64,000 nt of DNA, taken from NCBI GenBank assembly GCA_003260075.1, contig QLIY01000603.1, positions 36,322-100,321 of the forward strand, read 5' to 3'. This stretch comes from Phallusia mammillata. Lineage: Eukaryota; Chordata; Ascidiacea; Phlebobranchia; Ascidiidae. The notes below the pieces were generated by a model. It worked only from the letters and a program-made list of their open reading frames with translations, was not told the origin of the DNA and did not search any database. Shown piece by piece: positions 37,055-59,711 of this stretch (positions are counted from its first letter, which is position 1; each line of letters begins with the position of its first letter). Position numbers and translations under genes: made by a program.

Positions 37055-38257
37055 ACTTAGGTACTGGTTGATGTTTCTGCTACAAACTGTGAAATGTGCA
37101 CCTAAAAGTTATCAGAATAAGTTCATTTTTGGAAAGTTTGATTGCCCAATCTCAACAAAAGAAATTATTTATATAATTGAACTAGTTGGAGAAAACCTGC
37201 TTTGTGTAAAATATCCCATGTACTGTGATGAATAGTAACATACCTTAAATGCCTGTTTTTCAATTGCAGCAGAATTTGGTTTAACAGGTAATTTAACTAA
37301 TTTTTATTACAACGTGGATACTTTTTTAATGATGATAGAAATGTTGTGGTTTTTACAATATAATTACTTTAAAACTTTTTTCTTGTACATTGGAATAGGT
37401 TTATGTTGTTCTTCATTTTGTGATGTATTACAAAGAAAAGTGACATATGAGACACCTATGTAAAAAGTAGGCAAAAAATCCAATGGTTCAAGATTTATAA
37501 ATAACAGCACAGGTATGAAAATCAAATGATTTATGCTCCATATTTGTAATAAACCTACTAGGCCCTATATGTGTGTGATATTGTGTAAGGGATGGACTCA
37601 AACAATATGCTACCATAGAATACTGCAGGAAAGATGTTTTGAACAAGAATAATATGTGAGGAGTTTTTATTTTTCACATCTGTATTGCAATTTTATAACC
37701 ACGGACCGTTTTTCGCATCCGATTATACGCACGTTGACGCAATACGCAATCTTCACACAGTAAAAAGACGCTGGGAGCCACAAAGCTGTTTTGAAATTCG
37801 AAATGAAATGCGGGCTACTCTACAAGATTTTTATTTCATCGTTAGTCAAACAGTAACCTCACACTACGGGTCATGTTATTGCAATGGATTATATTTTTCG
37901 ACTCATTGATGCGATGGACTACGAGCTGTATTTCAAGGGGCGACGGGTGTAGATTCACCAGGAACATCCACTAAAAGCCATTTTCTTTTTAATTTTATTC
38001 CCTAACTTAATGGACTATTTCACATACTGTTTGTCTATATTGAGGTTTTTCACGATTACGGATTCCTATTTACTCTATTCGACCTGTTTAAAGCCGAAGT
38101 AACAACCGAATTCCAACATGAGATTGCCATTTACATTTTCAGGGGTCCACAGGACTTACAGGGTTACTTGAAGGGTGCCACGAGGGCCAAAAGTTAATTT
38201 TAGGGGGACACGGTCCACGTAAGGTTGAGAACCACTGTCTTAGACTGTGTGTATTGC

Positions 38258-38504
38258 AGGTCGGCAACCTATTTTGCGGGGGGGGGGGGGGGGGGGTTTT
38301 TTGAAAAGTGAAATTTTATCACGGACCGGCCTTTAGAAAAACTACAAATATTCAGCAATAGAAACGCCTACAATTGATTTATCATCCCCAGGATGCACAA
38401 AGAAAATGATTTATACCATTTACCTTGAAAATTATACGGTCCGGTAACGAACTCCTCGCAGACCGGTACGTGCCGCGGCCCGACGGTTGCCGACCACTGT
38501 TTTC
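38258..38504. mobile_element. hAT element, poly-G at one end
   Basis: CAGGTCGGCAACC at left and CGGTTGCCGACCACTG at right; interior (GGTCCGGTAACGAACTCC) shared with 40730-40945, 46943-47181 and 56337-56549. A 19-base G run (38278-38296) follows TATTTTGC. Confidence 0.65.
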
Positions 38505-38954
38505 GTAGACTTGAGTGGATATCTGACTTTATTAAAACTTCAAACATAAATGTACAGCAGGGGTTAAAACTTTTGAAGAAGGAAAAATACACAGCTATAA
38601 AATAGTTTGGTGTGTGCTGGAACTGAATTTAGATCTGCGTACAACTTAATATTAGCTGCACGTCACTTAATTGCCTAACGTGTGCAAGTTATGCACGTTT
38701 ATGCTCCAGCAAACAACAGATCATAGATTTTACTTAAGGTAACCGCGACCTAGAAAAATACGAAACGAATAAAACTAATGGGCAGGTACGCGCGATCAAT
38801 AACGTTATTTTCAGGTCCACAAAAGGTTAAAGTTGCTAAACAAAGCTAACTTTACATTTGCCACTTGGGCTTAGTTGTTTTACTGGAAAATAAAGTGTCC
38901 TCACTGCACAGTTGTAAGTCGCGCCTGGCTTTTCGGGTCGGGTTCAGGCTAAGA

Positions 38955-39398
38955 AATATTCAACCCAGAATATAGCGTTTAGCCTACACACAAAGCCAAG
39001 AAAATCAAACGAATATTTACAAAAAAATGATTCTTTTCAACAGTTGTCTCACTGACAAATACTTGAGAATAGGTGCATACGTTGTGACCTGTCCAACGTT
39101 TCATTGTTTAAATCGTTCTCACTGTTTGCAATAAATTCTTCTCGTTCTTCCTCTGTTAAATCCTCCGCATTTTTAGGGGGGGGGGAAATATAGCGTTTAC
39201 ACACAAAGCCAAGAAAATCAAACAAATATTTACAAGAAAAAAATGATTTTTTTCAACAGTTTTCTCACTGACAAATACTTTAGAATAGCTGCATACGTTA
39301 TGACCTGTCCAACGTTTCATTGTTTAATATCATATCGTTCTCACTGTTAGCAATAAATTCTTCTCGTTCTTCCTCTGTTAAATCCTCCGCATTTTTAT
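38955..39398. repeat. Allele-like duplication of the kinase-TPR 3' end
   Basis: About 38955-39175 and 39187-39398 around a G run. Both carry the last codons of the TPR exon; they differ by a 6-base indel and at the stop codon. Confidence 0.85.
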
Positions 39399-41011
39399 AT
39401 GCTTCGATTGCTTTTCCGAAATATTCGATTGCTTTGGCGATCTGTGAAGTTTCACTGTATAAAGCACCAAGATTGTGCAACAAGGACCCGTAGATGAAAA
39501 ACTTTGAACTTTGATTTCCGAACTGCGTTTCCATAAGTTCAAGTCCATGTTCTATTGTTGATTTTTCCGATGCCAAATCCCCGATGTAACCTTGAGTCAT
39601 TTCAATATGAACCAAACACCGAGCCTCCAGTTGACATCGAATTTTTTCGTTTATTCGAAGGTTGTGTATTTGCTGAGCCATGTAAAACATGACTTGTATC
39701 ACGTGATCGCGCACAATCTCTTTGTTATTTGATTCCGACAAAAAATCAGAATTTTCCATCAGAAGTTCAATTGTTTCTCGAATTTCCTCCATACAATCCA
39801 CTACACTTCTCGCTACAGCGAAGTCGGGGGTTTTTGTTGCGTAGAAATCTGCGGCAACCCTTAAAAACAAAATTGCTTCCCAGAATTTGCCCCCATTTTT
39901 ACGCCTTGTAGCTTCTGCTTTCAAATCTTCCGCAGTGACCGCTCGTTGATCTTCGAATAACCTTGAAAATTGTTGTTTTGCCATTTCTGCCTCGTCATAC
40001 TTTCTCTTTCTTAGTAATTTTGCATATTTTTGAACGTATGCATGGAAATCTGTAATTACAGTTTAACGTTAGTTCAGATAAATAAAAATATATTTAATTA
40101 TTAGGTAATCGGCATTGCTCCGATTCTAAAAAGAGTCTTGTGGATTTACATTAAATCCCAATTACCCTTAGTTTTCGTGATATTTTGCGGCAGACTTTAA
40201 TTTGGTGATTCCTGGTTAAGTGTTTTGTCCGGAGGGCTCTTTTACAATTGCGTTATGTCGCGGGATTCCCTAACGTCACGTCAAGGTTGCTGGGACGACA
40301 TTTTTCTTTCGGTTTTGTCAAGGTACAAAGTTCCATGACTGATACTAAGTCAACACTTCAGCAAAAGCGAAGTTAAACATTGTGAACGGTGATCATGATC
40401 ATGCTAAAATCCTGATAACACTAGGCTATCCACTCAAGCATGGTAAAAATTCCACCAACTTGCAATCTTTCTTACGACTGTAGCCATGAGTGGCCAGCCG
40501 TGTTAGAGGTCATCACGGTCATACGAGCGGAGAAGCTTTGCGTTCTTTAAATTTTAGGTCAATGTTGGTTGGGCGATATGGCAGAGATTTATCTGTTTTA
40601 CGTAATGTAGTCTTATACGTTCCCTTAAAAGTGTCGATTACTTGCCTTTAATGCCGGAGTTAAATAATCCGCCCTTGGGTTTATGAAAAGAGGCAAAGGA
40701 CCAGCATTGCTGGATTGTGATTTCCCAGGGTCCCAACCTTATTTTCGGTTAAACAAAGTTTGGCCCCCACGCCGACTTTTAAAAACTACAAATATTGAGC
40801 AATGAAAACGCCTAAGTTAGTTTATCATGGCAGAGATAGGTGGGCAAAATATTTTAAAGCATTTAACCTGAAAAAGTATACGGACCGGTAACCAACTCCT
40901 CGCGGATCGGCACCAGGTCGCGGCCCGGCGGTTGCCGACCACAAAGCCACGTATTAACGTTGTCAGAATTACCCGGTGGTTGTGGCGTGTTAGTAGAGGC
41001 AACTTGTTCTT

Positions 41012-41042
<31 letters not shown>

Positions 41043-43307
41043 NTTTCACGGGGTTCGAACCCAGGAACCTCCCGGGGACGAATCCCGATCAGGTTTTTTA
41101 TGTCTGTATATGGGTCAGGCGCGCCAGGCCATTCGGCCAAGTTCCTGCCCAACTTGTTCTTGTTGGGAAGAAGATGTAGACGGTGCTTGTTGTACGTCAT
41201 CTGGTGGCTTGGTCGTTTTGCTTTTACTGCCACTTGGTGTCGAGGGAGCTAATATATATTTGTATAAGACTTTAATATAATTTTTGATGTTGCCTTATCT
41301 TACCTATGAGGAATATAAATACCAAAATCTTACAACTTTCTGACAATCTGTTCACGTTAACAAGGGAATTTGTTTGAGCTGCTAGTTGCCATTGGACAAA
41401 TATTGACTTTCAACTGGCAGCCATTGGTTGCGACCCAATTCTCGTTAACAAACATCCAGCAAAGTTATCTTAACATTATCTTGCAGCTCAGCAACATGTC
41501 GTTATGCATTAAAAGTTTCGGCCTGAATTGACGCTTCCGTGTTTGATATTTTGGTTGTTGACTTAAAATACCGTTTCTCACGTCTGCACAAGTCCGCACA
41601 GGCCAATCTTATAATACATTATCGCAAACAGCAAGAAACGAGGTTTTTGTCTCATACCCAGGTTTGGTGATCCGCTAGAGGTTGGGATTTCCTCTTGTTG
41701 AGAAGAAGGATTCTTCTGTGCGCCCCTTGCTGGTTCGCTTGACCCTCCCCCGGTGTCACCTGATGTGAAGGAAACTAAAAACATAGGTGGGTATTAGGCT
41801 AAAGTTTTTATGTTTGATTCGCTATGTTGCCGTTTAAACAAAAGTAACATGTCTAAGGAAAGCAGATCGTTTGTCACAAATAGGTTTACATTAACACTTT
41901 TACCATTACTGCAAGTTCCCCCGGAGACATTAACTACGCCCGAGTGCTATGATCTGTTTCACAGAGTTACCCTTAGTTTTTTTTTTTTTTTTCTTCACGG
42001 GGTTCGAACCCAGGACACTCCCGGGGACAAATCCCGATAAGGTTTTTGTTGATTAAAACATTATAACTTGGTTTGTTACTTTACCATGAAAACTTCTGGA
42101 ACGTGTTGAAAAGTAATAAAGAGGAACGCGATGACTTTCGCTGGCTTGCGGTTGGTCGTCCAAATCCATTTGCTTTAAAATCGTCAAAACTTGGGAAAGT
42201 AGCTTGGTGACTTTTTGCTTTTCCAAGTGCAGTTTTAACTCTTCCTTTACCTCAGTCATTGTGGGACGTTTTGTGGGATCTTGAGCCCAGCATCGCTTCA
42301 TCAGTAGTTGGAGTTGCTTTGCGATTTCTTTTTCTTCACCGGCCAACGTTGTTACCCACTGGTTCATTTCCTGACAGTCTGGTCGCTTTCCCCTCTTGAT
42401 TTCCTCTAACAACTCCCTTCGCTCCTCTTCTGCCAGATGTGGATAAGGAGTCTTACGAGTCAAGACCCAATAAATTAGCATTGCAAAGGCGTAAACGTCT
42501 TGTTCCTTTCTTGGTTTCATGGTAAGATCGCTCAATTTTTCAGGAGCAGTGTAATAAGGGGTGAATTGGGGCCTTTCTTTTTTGCTTCGTAATGTAGGAT
42601 TCACTGTTGCCGAAGTACTATGTGTTGCCAGTTCGGAGCTACCAAAGTCAGCTAACTTGCATTTTAGTTCTTCAGTAAGCAACACGTTTCTAGGTTTTAG
42701 GTCCTGGTGAATTAAACGTTTATCAGGTAGATTGTGACAGAAGGCCAATGCTGATGCTATTTCAAACAAAATGCGAACGCGCACTGCAAAGCCGAGCTCT
42801 TTAGATGTATCCATGAGTAAAGTTTCTAAATCTCCACCTTTGCAAAATTCCATCACAATTCCCATTGCAAAAGACCATTTGACGTAGCCAAGTATTCGAA
42901 CCACATTTTCATGATCTGCTTTCTGCAAGTGTTCCATTTCTTCCATTATCCTAACAACGTTACAATTAAGAAGGCTATTGTGGTTTAAGGTGATAAAAAA
43001 TGTTGATGATGATAATCTTTAACTTACATGTTTACTAGCAAAGACCTTTTGCGTTGTTCACCAATAACCTCAAAAACTTTTATTGCAACCACTTTCTTGA
43101 AACCATTGTGATAACCAAACAGAACATCCCCAAAACCTCCTGAACCGGCCATAAATTCTTTAAGATCACACGTGATGTCCTCGCAGTCCAGTTCTTGTAA
43201 CTGTTCAATTACAAGACAATGCAGATAATTACCAAAATCTTTTGCTGCTGAAACGTTTAAACTTAAAAATATTCACGAGTTCTACTCACTGGGCTTGTTG
43301 AAGTCAT
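39298..43307 (-). CDS. Protein kinase with C-terminal TPR-like region
   Basis: Exons in order: 43290-43307, 43028-43200, 42085-42950, 41658-41774, 40973-41248 (interrupted by a SINE), 39298-40049. Phases agree if the 150-base insertion is skipped, giving about 683 residues. The kinase domain has a glycine loop (AGSGGFGDV), VAIK lysine, catalytic loop HQDLKPRNVLL (Gln replaces the usual Arg of HRD), DFG and APE (TAPEKLS). A linker rich in Ser, Pro and Gln follows (PSSQQEEIPTSSGSP; APSTSSSQQEQV). The last exon is helical, with TPR-like repeats (KFWEAILFLRVAADFYATK; LLHNLGALYSETSQIAKAIE). The kinase resembles tyrosine-kinase-like Ser/Thr kinases (RIPK/IRAK type) only broadly. Substrate and pathway are unknown. 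Confidence 0.85.
40720..40945. mobile_element. hAT element abutting a kinase exon
   Basis: CAGGGTCCCAACC at left and GCGGTTGCCGACCAC at right with the same interior as 46943-47181 reversed. It lies a few bases downstream of the exon 40973-41248 donor. No clear target duplication. Confidence 0.6.
41000..41164 (-). mobile_element. tRNA-derived SINE inserted in a coding exon
   Basis: On the minus strand this reads a tRNA-like head with box A (TGGCCGAATGGCCTGG) and box B (GGGTTCGAACCCCG), then a poly-A tail (T run 41014-41042, with an N at 41043). It is flanked by direct repeats CAACTTGTTCTTG(TT) at 41000-41014 and 41150-41164. It sits inside the Ser/Pro/Gln linker exon of the kinase-TPR gene and brings an in-frame TGA. 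A truncated relative lies in the neighbouring intron at 41977-42047. Confidence 0.85.
41977..42047 (-). mobile_element. Truncated tRNA-derived SINE, same family
   Basis: A T run (41977-41992) is followed by TTCACGGGGTTCGAACCCAGG and CCCGGGGACAAATCCCGATAAGG, matching the 3' half of the SINE at 41000-41164 in the same orientation. The box A half is missing. It lies in the intron between kinase exon 42085-42950 and exon 41658-41774. Confidence 0.75.
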
Positions 43308-43812
43308 TCTAAGATTGTTTCAACTTTTGCACAAAAATCTGCCTGACAACCTGTTCTTGCTAATGAGTAAAATGGTTGGCATTCGCCGAAGTTAGCCAAA
43401 CATTAACCATTCACTAAACTATAAAGTTGTCACATGCCATAAGTGACGCCATCGATAAATATGCAGCTACTAAGCATTTCCTCTCCCGCTCTTAACACAG
43501 AGCTTGAATCGCAAACAATGTAAATCACGCAACAGAAAAACACTTTTATGTAAAATATCGTTGCTGCCCGATTCCCATGCAGTGACTAACCGCTTACGAT
43601 TTGCTGCGAAGTGAACTTAAAACGTCCGGTTTGGGCCATTCAACTATTGCCCACTGATGTTAATCAAACTGCTGTTTGGCCAAAAAAAAAATTCGACCAC
43701 CACGCTTTGCAACACAATTGACACAAATATTGTTAGTACTCTGCCATATCAAGTTACATAGTGCACTAGCGTTACAAATAAATTCCAGCAGGTAGGTAAT
43801 GCACAATTTTCT

Positions 43813-43891
43813 ATGTGCGGATGATCAATGGGGGGCAATTGCCAAGGGTAGGCGACGTAGCCTAATTAGTAACCATTGATCATCCGCACAT
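43813..43891. repeat. Perfect 19-bp inverted repeat
   Basis: ATGTGCGGATGATCAATGG (43813-43831) and its exact reverse complement (43873-43891) with a 41-base loop. It lies between the kinase start and the protease 3' end; function unknown. Confidence 0.8.
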
Positions 43892-44139
43892 GTCCGAGTT
43901 AAGTTTATTTCGCCGGAAAATAAAAAAAAACCGTAAGTAGTTGCGCAAATTTGAAACGTTATGGAGCACAAAATAGTAAATGACACAATTGTTGGATCAA
44001 GAAACCCTGCCGGATAATTTCAAGCGCCGGAAGGAATGGGCACAAAATCTGACGACAGCGCTTCGTATAAGCTTTCACCGGGTATACTGTATTGTATTTC
44101 AAGAAAAATTGACAAAATACACTCGAGTACGAATAAATA

Positions 44140-54854
<10,715 letters not shown>

Positions 54855-56191
54855 AGTTATGGGGCCTCGGTTCTCAAAACGCACAAGTAGTGACCAGCGT
54901 TGCCCTTACCAACTGACCACAACCCCAAGAAAATGATTATTGTCGAACTGCCATAACAGGTTAACGCACGTTAATCTAATTGAACTAGTCGCCTTTCCGA
55001 CAGGGAAACGGAAAATAACTGTTGTCCATTGTGTTTGTAGTGTGTCATCGGAAACAAAGTAGAACAACACTGGTTGTGTTTTACAATGGTATGATCAGGG
55101 TCGTAATGCATCATTAAGAGACCCCGAAAAAAAAGATTACCTACTTCGCTCCAACTGTTGACTCGCCATTAAATGTTTGTCGCTAACCAAAGATGGATTG
55201 CCTTTTTTCGTAAGACGAGTTATATTGGCTTTTTAAACCTCGTTGTTTCCGTTAAAAAATATTAAAACCGCTGAGCAACAATACAAAAAAATAATTTCAA
55301 TCCTTATCTGAATTATGATTACTACCTTAATTAGTTGTTTGTGAAACCTGTTGATAAAATGCAAGGTTTGCCACCTACTGCTGAAAACCACACAAACACC
55401 GCAAATAGGAAATGATTCAAAACGAATGAAAACAATAGTATGGTAATTCCATAGTATGACGCCAATTTTCTTGCTAAATGAAAGACAAAGAAACTTCACT
55501 GATGATTTTACCCATTTCATTTGCCCTTCTGTTATCTGCTAGTCGAGACTTGTATGCCTGCATTACAACAACTAACAGGCCAGATATTTTTGTTTAGGTT
55601 CAACATACAATTAAAAGAAATGCAAAGTTAAGAAGATTCGCACAAAATTGCAAGCAATGTCCTTTATATTAATTCGTAGTATAAATCCTTGAGTTAAGGT
55701 TGTAGGTGTATAGCTAGATTCGGGTAGGGTTTAGGACAGGTTCAACAACATATAGGCTTAGATTGGACTTACTTTACTCTCGTGTTGTAATTTCATATTG
55801 GTTTAAGTTGCGAACCAAAGTTTAGAGCCGTTTTCAATAGGGTTCTGACCCTAATTTCGAACCTAAAATGTAAAGTCAGACCCGAACTAACTCTCTGCTT
55901 GAGTACGTTAAAGACCATTGCAAGTATATTGTTTGTGAATGCAGCAGAGATTTTCTTCTGCTCAGTTAACACGAATTTCAAAAGAACTCAGATAACTAAA
56001 GATACTTTTAGTCTTTTGTAGCTGGTGTCGGAAAAAGTGCATCGCAAAGAATCGTTTCATTTACAGAGATGCCGTTGTTTTTGTAAAGTGTTGTGCTGTC
56101 TGTGCCATTAACGGCAACAAAACCCAAAATTTGTGAATAGTAGTTTACAGTACAACCAAAAAAATGTTTTGTATTCAAGCAGCGAAACGAA
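54855..56191. other. Divergent intergenic region
   Basis: Separates the protease (minus) from small peptide gene 1 (plus), so it may hold both promoters. A dispersed TTCGGGTAGGGTTTAGG/GTCAGACCCGAACT repeat lies at 55715-55890; no gene seen. Confidence 0.6.
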
Positions 56192-57538
56192 ATGCATAGA
56201 CTTACAGGTTATGTGATTTTGCCTGCGCTGCTGATTATTTTGGCGGGATTTCCCACTGCACGCAGTTTAAGTCGGCACAGACAGTAAGTAATAAAGTAAA
56301 AATTTTTGTTTGCAAACTGCCTAAATCAGTGGTCGGCAACCACCGTACTGGTCCGCGACGAGTTCGTTACCGAGCCGTATAATTTTTCAGGTTAAATGCT
56401 TAAAAACATTTTGCTCATGTCTCTCGGGAATGCTAAACTAATTTGTGCGTTTTTATTGCTAAATATTTGTAGTTTTTTGAAGGCTGGTCTGTGATAAAAA
56501 TTTAGTTTCAAAAACGGACCGCAGTACAAAAAAAGGTTGCCGAACCCTGGCCTAAATGGTACGCGACCTTTTTAAAACATGCAAACGTTCTTCTCGAAAA
56601 AAATACACTAAAATTTTTTGGGTTGCTTAATCCTTTGTCTTTAAAAATAAATTCTAACTTTCTGCTTGATAATAATTGCTGGTGTTTCAATAATTGCAAC
56701 ATTCTTTACCAAATGTTGGTAGTGGTTTTCAATGCAATCATGTCGCAGTATGTTCTTTCACCAAGCAAAAACTCTACTCTACTCATCTTGTTTTTGAATT
56801 CGCAGGATAATAATTTGGTATGACACCAAGATATCAAAGTTAGATGACATCGTAAACCTTTTTTATGAAGGTTAGTGTAATAGCCTACATCTGTTTCAAA
56901 GGTAGTGTTAAATAGAACTGTTTCTTATACAGTTGATGTTACGTTTTATAAACTGGTTGATGCAAAAACTAAACACAGTTTGGAAAGTATTAAAGTGTAT
57001 ATGTTCAGAATGCCTAATTGTACGCAAACAAAAAGTATGGACCAAATAATTGCCACCAGAGTTAAAAACAGGCCTGAAATTAGAACCCGAACCCGGCACG
57101 CACCCGAATCGGTTTTGAAAAGCCCGTTTAGGCCGGAAAGGTTGATTGACAGACCTATACTTGAAGCCTCAGAAAACACAATAGATAATTGGTTTTGAAC
57201 AAGGCGTTTCAGAGCTGTTTGACATAAGGCCAGGTCCAGCAACTGGCTATGTATAGCTACTTCACACAAAAATACTTAAACACTATTTAAAAAAAATACT
57301 TTTTAAATGCCGACAAAAAGTGTAAAGTCAGACCGGAATCAAGTCCGTTTTTAGGACAACCTAAGCCCGAACCCGCCCCGAACCGGAACCCTGCTTAAAC
57401 CTGAACTCGGTCCGACTTACAACTCTGATTGCCACATCAATAAACAATAAGACAGGCCTGACTACATAATTTTTTTTCATAGAGTTTTCAATGCAAGAAC
57501 TGGTGCAAGGAGATCAAGCTCGACTCAATCGACATTAA
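56192..57538 (+). CDS. Small secreted peptide 1, three exons
   Basis: Exons 56192-56283, 56806-56870 and 57483-57538 give 70 residues with intron phases 2 and 1. The start MHRLTGYVILPALLIILAGF is a signal peptide, probably cleaved near TARS. The mature part is short and charged (RHRQIIIWYDTKISKLDDIV, ... EFSMQELVQGDQARLNRH). No cysteines and no clear dibasic-amide site. A hAT element (56337-56549, TSD GCCTAAAT) fills part of intron 1. Splice sites are canonical, but such short exons are not proof without transcripts. Family not recognised; candidate peptide hormone or secreted factor. Confidence 0.5.
56337..56549. mobile_element. hAT element in intron 1 of small peptide gene 1
   Basis: Starts CAGTGGTCGGCAACC and ends AGGTTGCCGAACCCTG; perfect target duplication GCCTAAAT (56329-56336, 56550-56557). 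Same family as 46943-47181. Confidence 0.9.
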
Positions 57539-57623
57539 CAAAGCTTTTTATATTACGTCTTTTTGTTGCAATATTCAAACAGTTTAATGTGATCTAGTAA
57601 TCAGACTATGTATGTGTATAGAG

Positions 57624-57802
57624 CAGTGGTTCCCAACCTTTCGTGGACCATGGCCACCTTAAAGTAAATTTTTGACCTCGTGGCCCCCTTCAAGTTAGCA
57701 TGTAGGACCTGTGCCCCCCTTAAAATGTAGCTAGCAATCTCGCGTTGGAATGCGGTATTAATTTTGGACTTAAACAGGTCTAATAGAGTAAAGGGGGGGG
57801 GG
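57624..57802. mobile_element. hAT element cut by a G run
   Basis: Starts CAGTGGTTCCCAACC after GTATAGAG; its far end is a G run (57793-57802) followed by a repeat of ATGTATGTGTATAGAG, the pre-insertion flank. This is consistent with a filled allele joined to an empty one. Confidence 0.65.
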
Positions 57803-58064
57803 ATGTATGTGTATAGAGTGTAGCCAAAACGTGTTTTTTTCTGCAGTCATAACTTACGCAGAGTCTTTCCTCAATCCTTTAAGCAAGGTTTCTTAACTTT
57901 TTTGAATTATTGCTTCATGTTATGATGGTTTTAGTAACAAGATTTAACGAAACAATTTAAATCTGATGTTCCGTGTATTAAATCAAGTTAACAAAAATGG
58001 TCTCGGAAAACGTATGATCGTGGAACGCTTTAGAAAAAGGTGTGTTTTAAAACCATGACAGGAG

Positions 58065-58340
58065 TCTTGCCGGGACTCTCAGCCGTGAGCCCGTCGAAAG
58101 TCGAATCACAAGCACCGTTGTCTGCCTCGTATGCCATTATTTCGTTAAGATGAACAAAAATACATACTGGGTTTTGCCCGAAGTATTCATGTAGACCAGC
58201 GATAGCGGCAAACTTATTTATAAACCTTTCTACGCCAGGCCCATTGAAGCCGCTTCCGAATCAGCCGGACACCAAGCATTCCCATATGGCAAAGCCTAGG
58301 CTAGAAAAAGTCTAGCCTGTGGTGGGATTCGAACATTTTA
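58065..58340 (-). mobile_element. Composite tRNA-derived SINE, minus strand
   Basis: Reversed family body (TACGCCAGGCCCATTGAAGC, CGAATCAGCCGGACACCAAG, CATTCCCATATGGCAAAGCC) ending in GGTGGGATTCGAAC, the box B complement. Located between the two small peptide genes. Confidence 0.7.
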
Positions 58341-58629
58341 GAATGTGGAAGGAAGTTTTGATTGCCTTTTTTGTCACTTCCTAAAAAAAGATTGGAGAGT
58401 AATAGTCTGCATGTGCTAACGATTTGAATTGCTTTTTTAAGTTGCTGCCTATTTTAAAATGGTGGTAGGCTATATTGTAAAGAAACTGGTTAACTCAACT
58501 AATTTAATAGATTGACAAGTGGGAGTTGTTTAATGTGTAAAATTAAAACTGCAAAAATATGTGCTCACTAACAGTTTGGCTCTTACGTGTTGTAGCAGCT
58601 TTATATATTTCTGAAGAAGGCTCTTAAAA

Positions 58630-59044
58630 ATGACCAGGTTTATTCCGTTTTTCCTGATTTCGATGTTGTTGATGAACTTGTCAACAGTCCATGGCGAAGC
58701 ACCCGCGAAGTTAACCAGCGTCAACGGGGGGTAAGAAGTTTGAATTATACGTTTAGGCAGAAAATCTTTAACGATACTTACAATTAGCAAAGCGTTTGTG
58801 GACTGAAATTTGAGCCCGAACCCGAAAGTACAAGCCCGAAGCACGGCCTCAACCTGAATCGTTGCTTAGAAGCCACTTCCTCCAAGTTTTGGTCTCAACA
58901 GTTTCCGTGTTAGGATTTTCAAAGTAGATGTTACTGAAATAATCCCAGAAACTAGTCGGAATTCCGTTTTTATAATGCGTTATGTTGTAAGCTGTTATAA
59001 GTTGCAGTTTGACTTGGCTCCAGCAAATAATTAACAAATATAAC

Positions 59045-59122
<78 letters not shown>

Positions 59123-59711
59123 AAACTCTATTATGACCAAACATATTGGATTTTTTTTTACTTTTTTTTTGCTTTGCAGTGACAGGCCGCAATGGATTGT
59201 TATTCGATTATCAAGATCTTCCATATAATTATAAAACATTAGTCAAAAAACATGCTTTCCAAACCATACAGAGACAAATATTCTTTACATCGTTTTATTC
59301 TTATGGGACGAAACGCGTTTTTATTTAAACTTAAACTTTTTTCACAACATTCACACAGTTATTCTAAGAGGAGATTTCTCGATGTTTGAGTGGACCAACT
59401 TTGACTTAATTTGAGTAATTTTGGCTGGTTTTAAATGGTTGAATGCTAATATGTTTTTGCAGTGTAAAAATTCCATGGGACAATATGAAGAGCATGTTTG
59501 AAACTTGGAAGCTTGAAGAAGCAATGGAAAATATCCTTTGTGGTAAGTACACTTGACAAATCTAAAATACAATCTAGAATAGATCTTTCGTCGACAATTA
59601 AGCTTAGCAATTTTTGTACGTTTGTATGTGCTTATACCACTGTATTAATTTTAACCAGCATGTTTTAATTCAATAGTTTGAATCTTTTTTTTAGATCACC
59701 TCAGAGGATAA
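58630..59711 (+). CDS. Small secreted peptide 2, three exons
   Basis: Exons 58630-58730, 59463-59542 and 59695-59711 give 65 residues. The N-terminus MTRFIPFFLISMLLMNLSTV is a signal peptide, probably cleaved after VHG. The mature part is EAPAKLTSVNGG followed by VKIPWDNMKSMFETWKLEEA, then MENILCDHLRG: one Cys and an amphipathic helix. AATAAA follows at 59803-59808, 92 bases after the stop. Intron phases (2, 1) and layout match peptide gene 1 upstream, and both second exons carry an Ile-x-x-Trp motif, suggesting relatives. Intron 1 contains a 74-base G run (59048-59121). The last exon also occurs in an allelic copy at 59880-60090. Confidence 0.6.

Larger units (their letters stand above)
34968..37180. 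repeat. Large allele-like duplication with transposon differences
   Basis: About 34968-35768 matches 36057-37180 (interrupted by the hAT element 36843-37054). The right copy also has a G run at 36388-36400 in place of a CG dinucleotide of the left copy. Confidence 0.85.
33781..39297. other. Gene-poor region upstream of APPL
   Basis: Contains the candidate promoter, haplotype copies, several hAT elements and G runs. The 37063-38140 stretch shows nothing recognisable. Confidence 0.6.

Noticed and set aside
59048..59121. Poly-proline or poly-glycine proteins encoded by the G runs
   Set aside because: The reading frames exist only because homopolymers lack stops. The runs lie in introns or at assembly joins and replace normal sequence in allelic copies.
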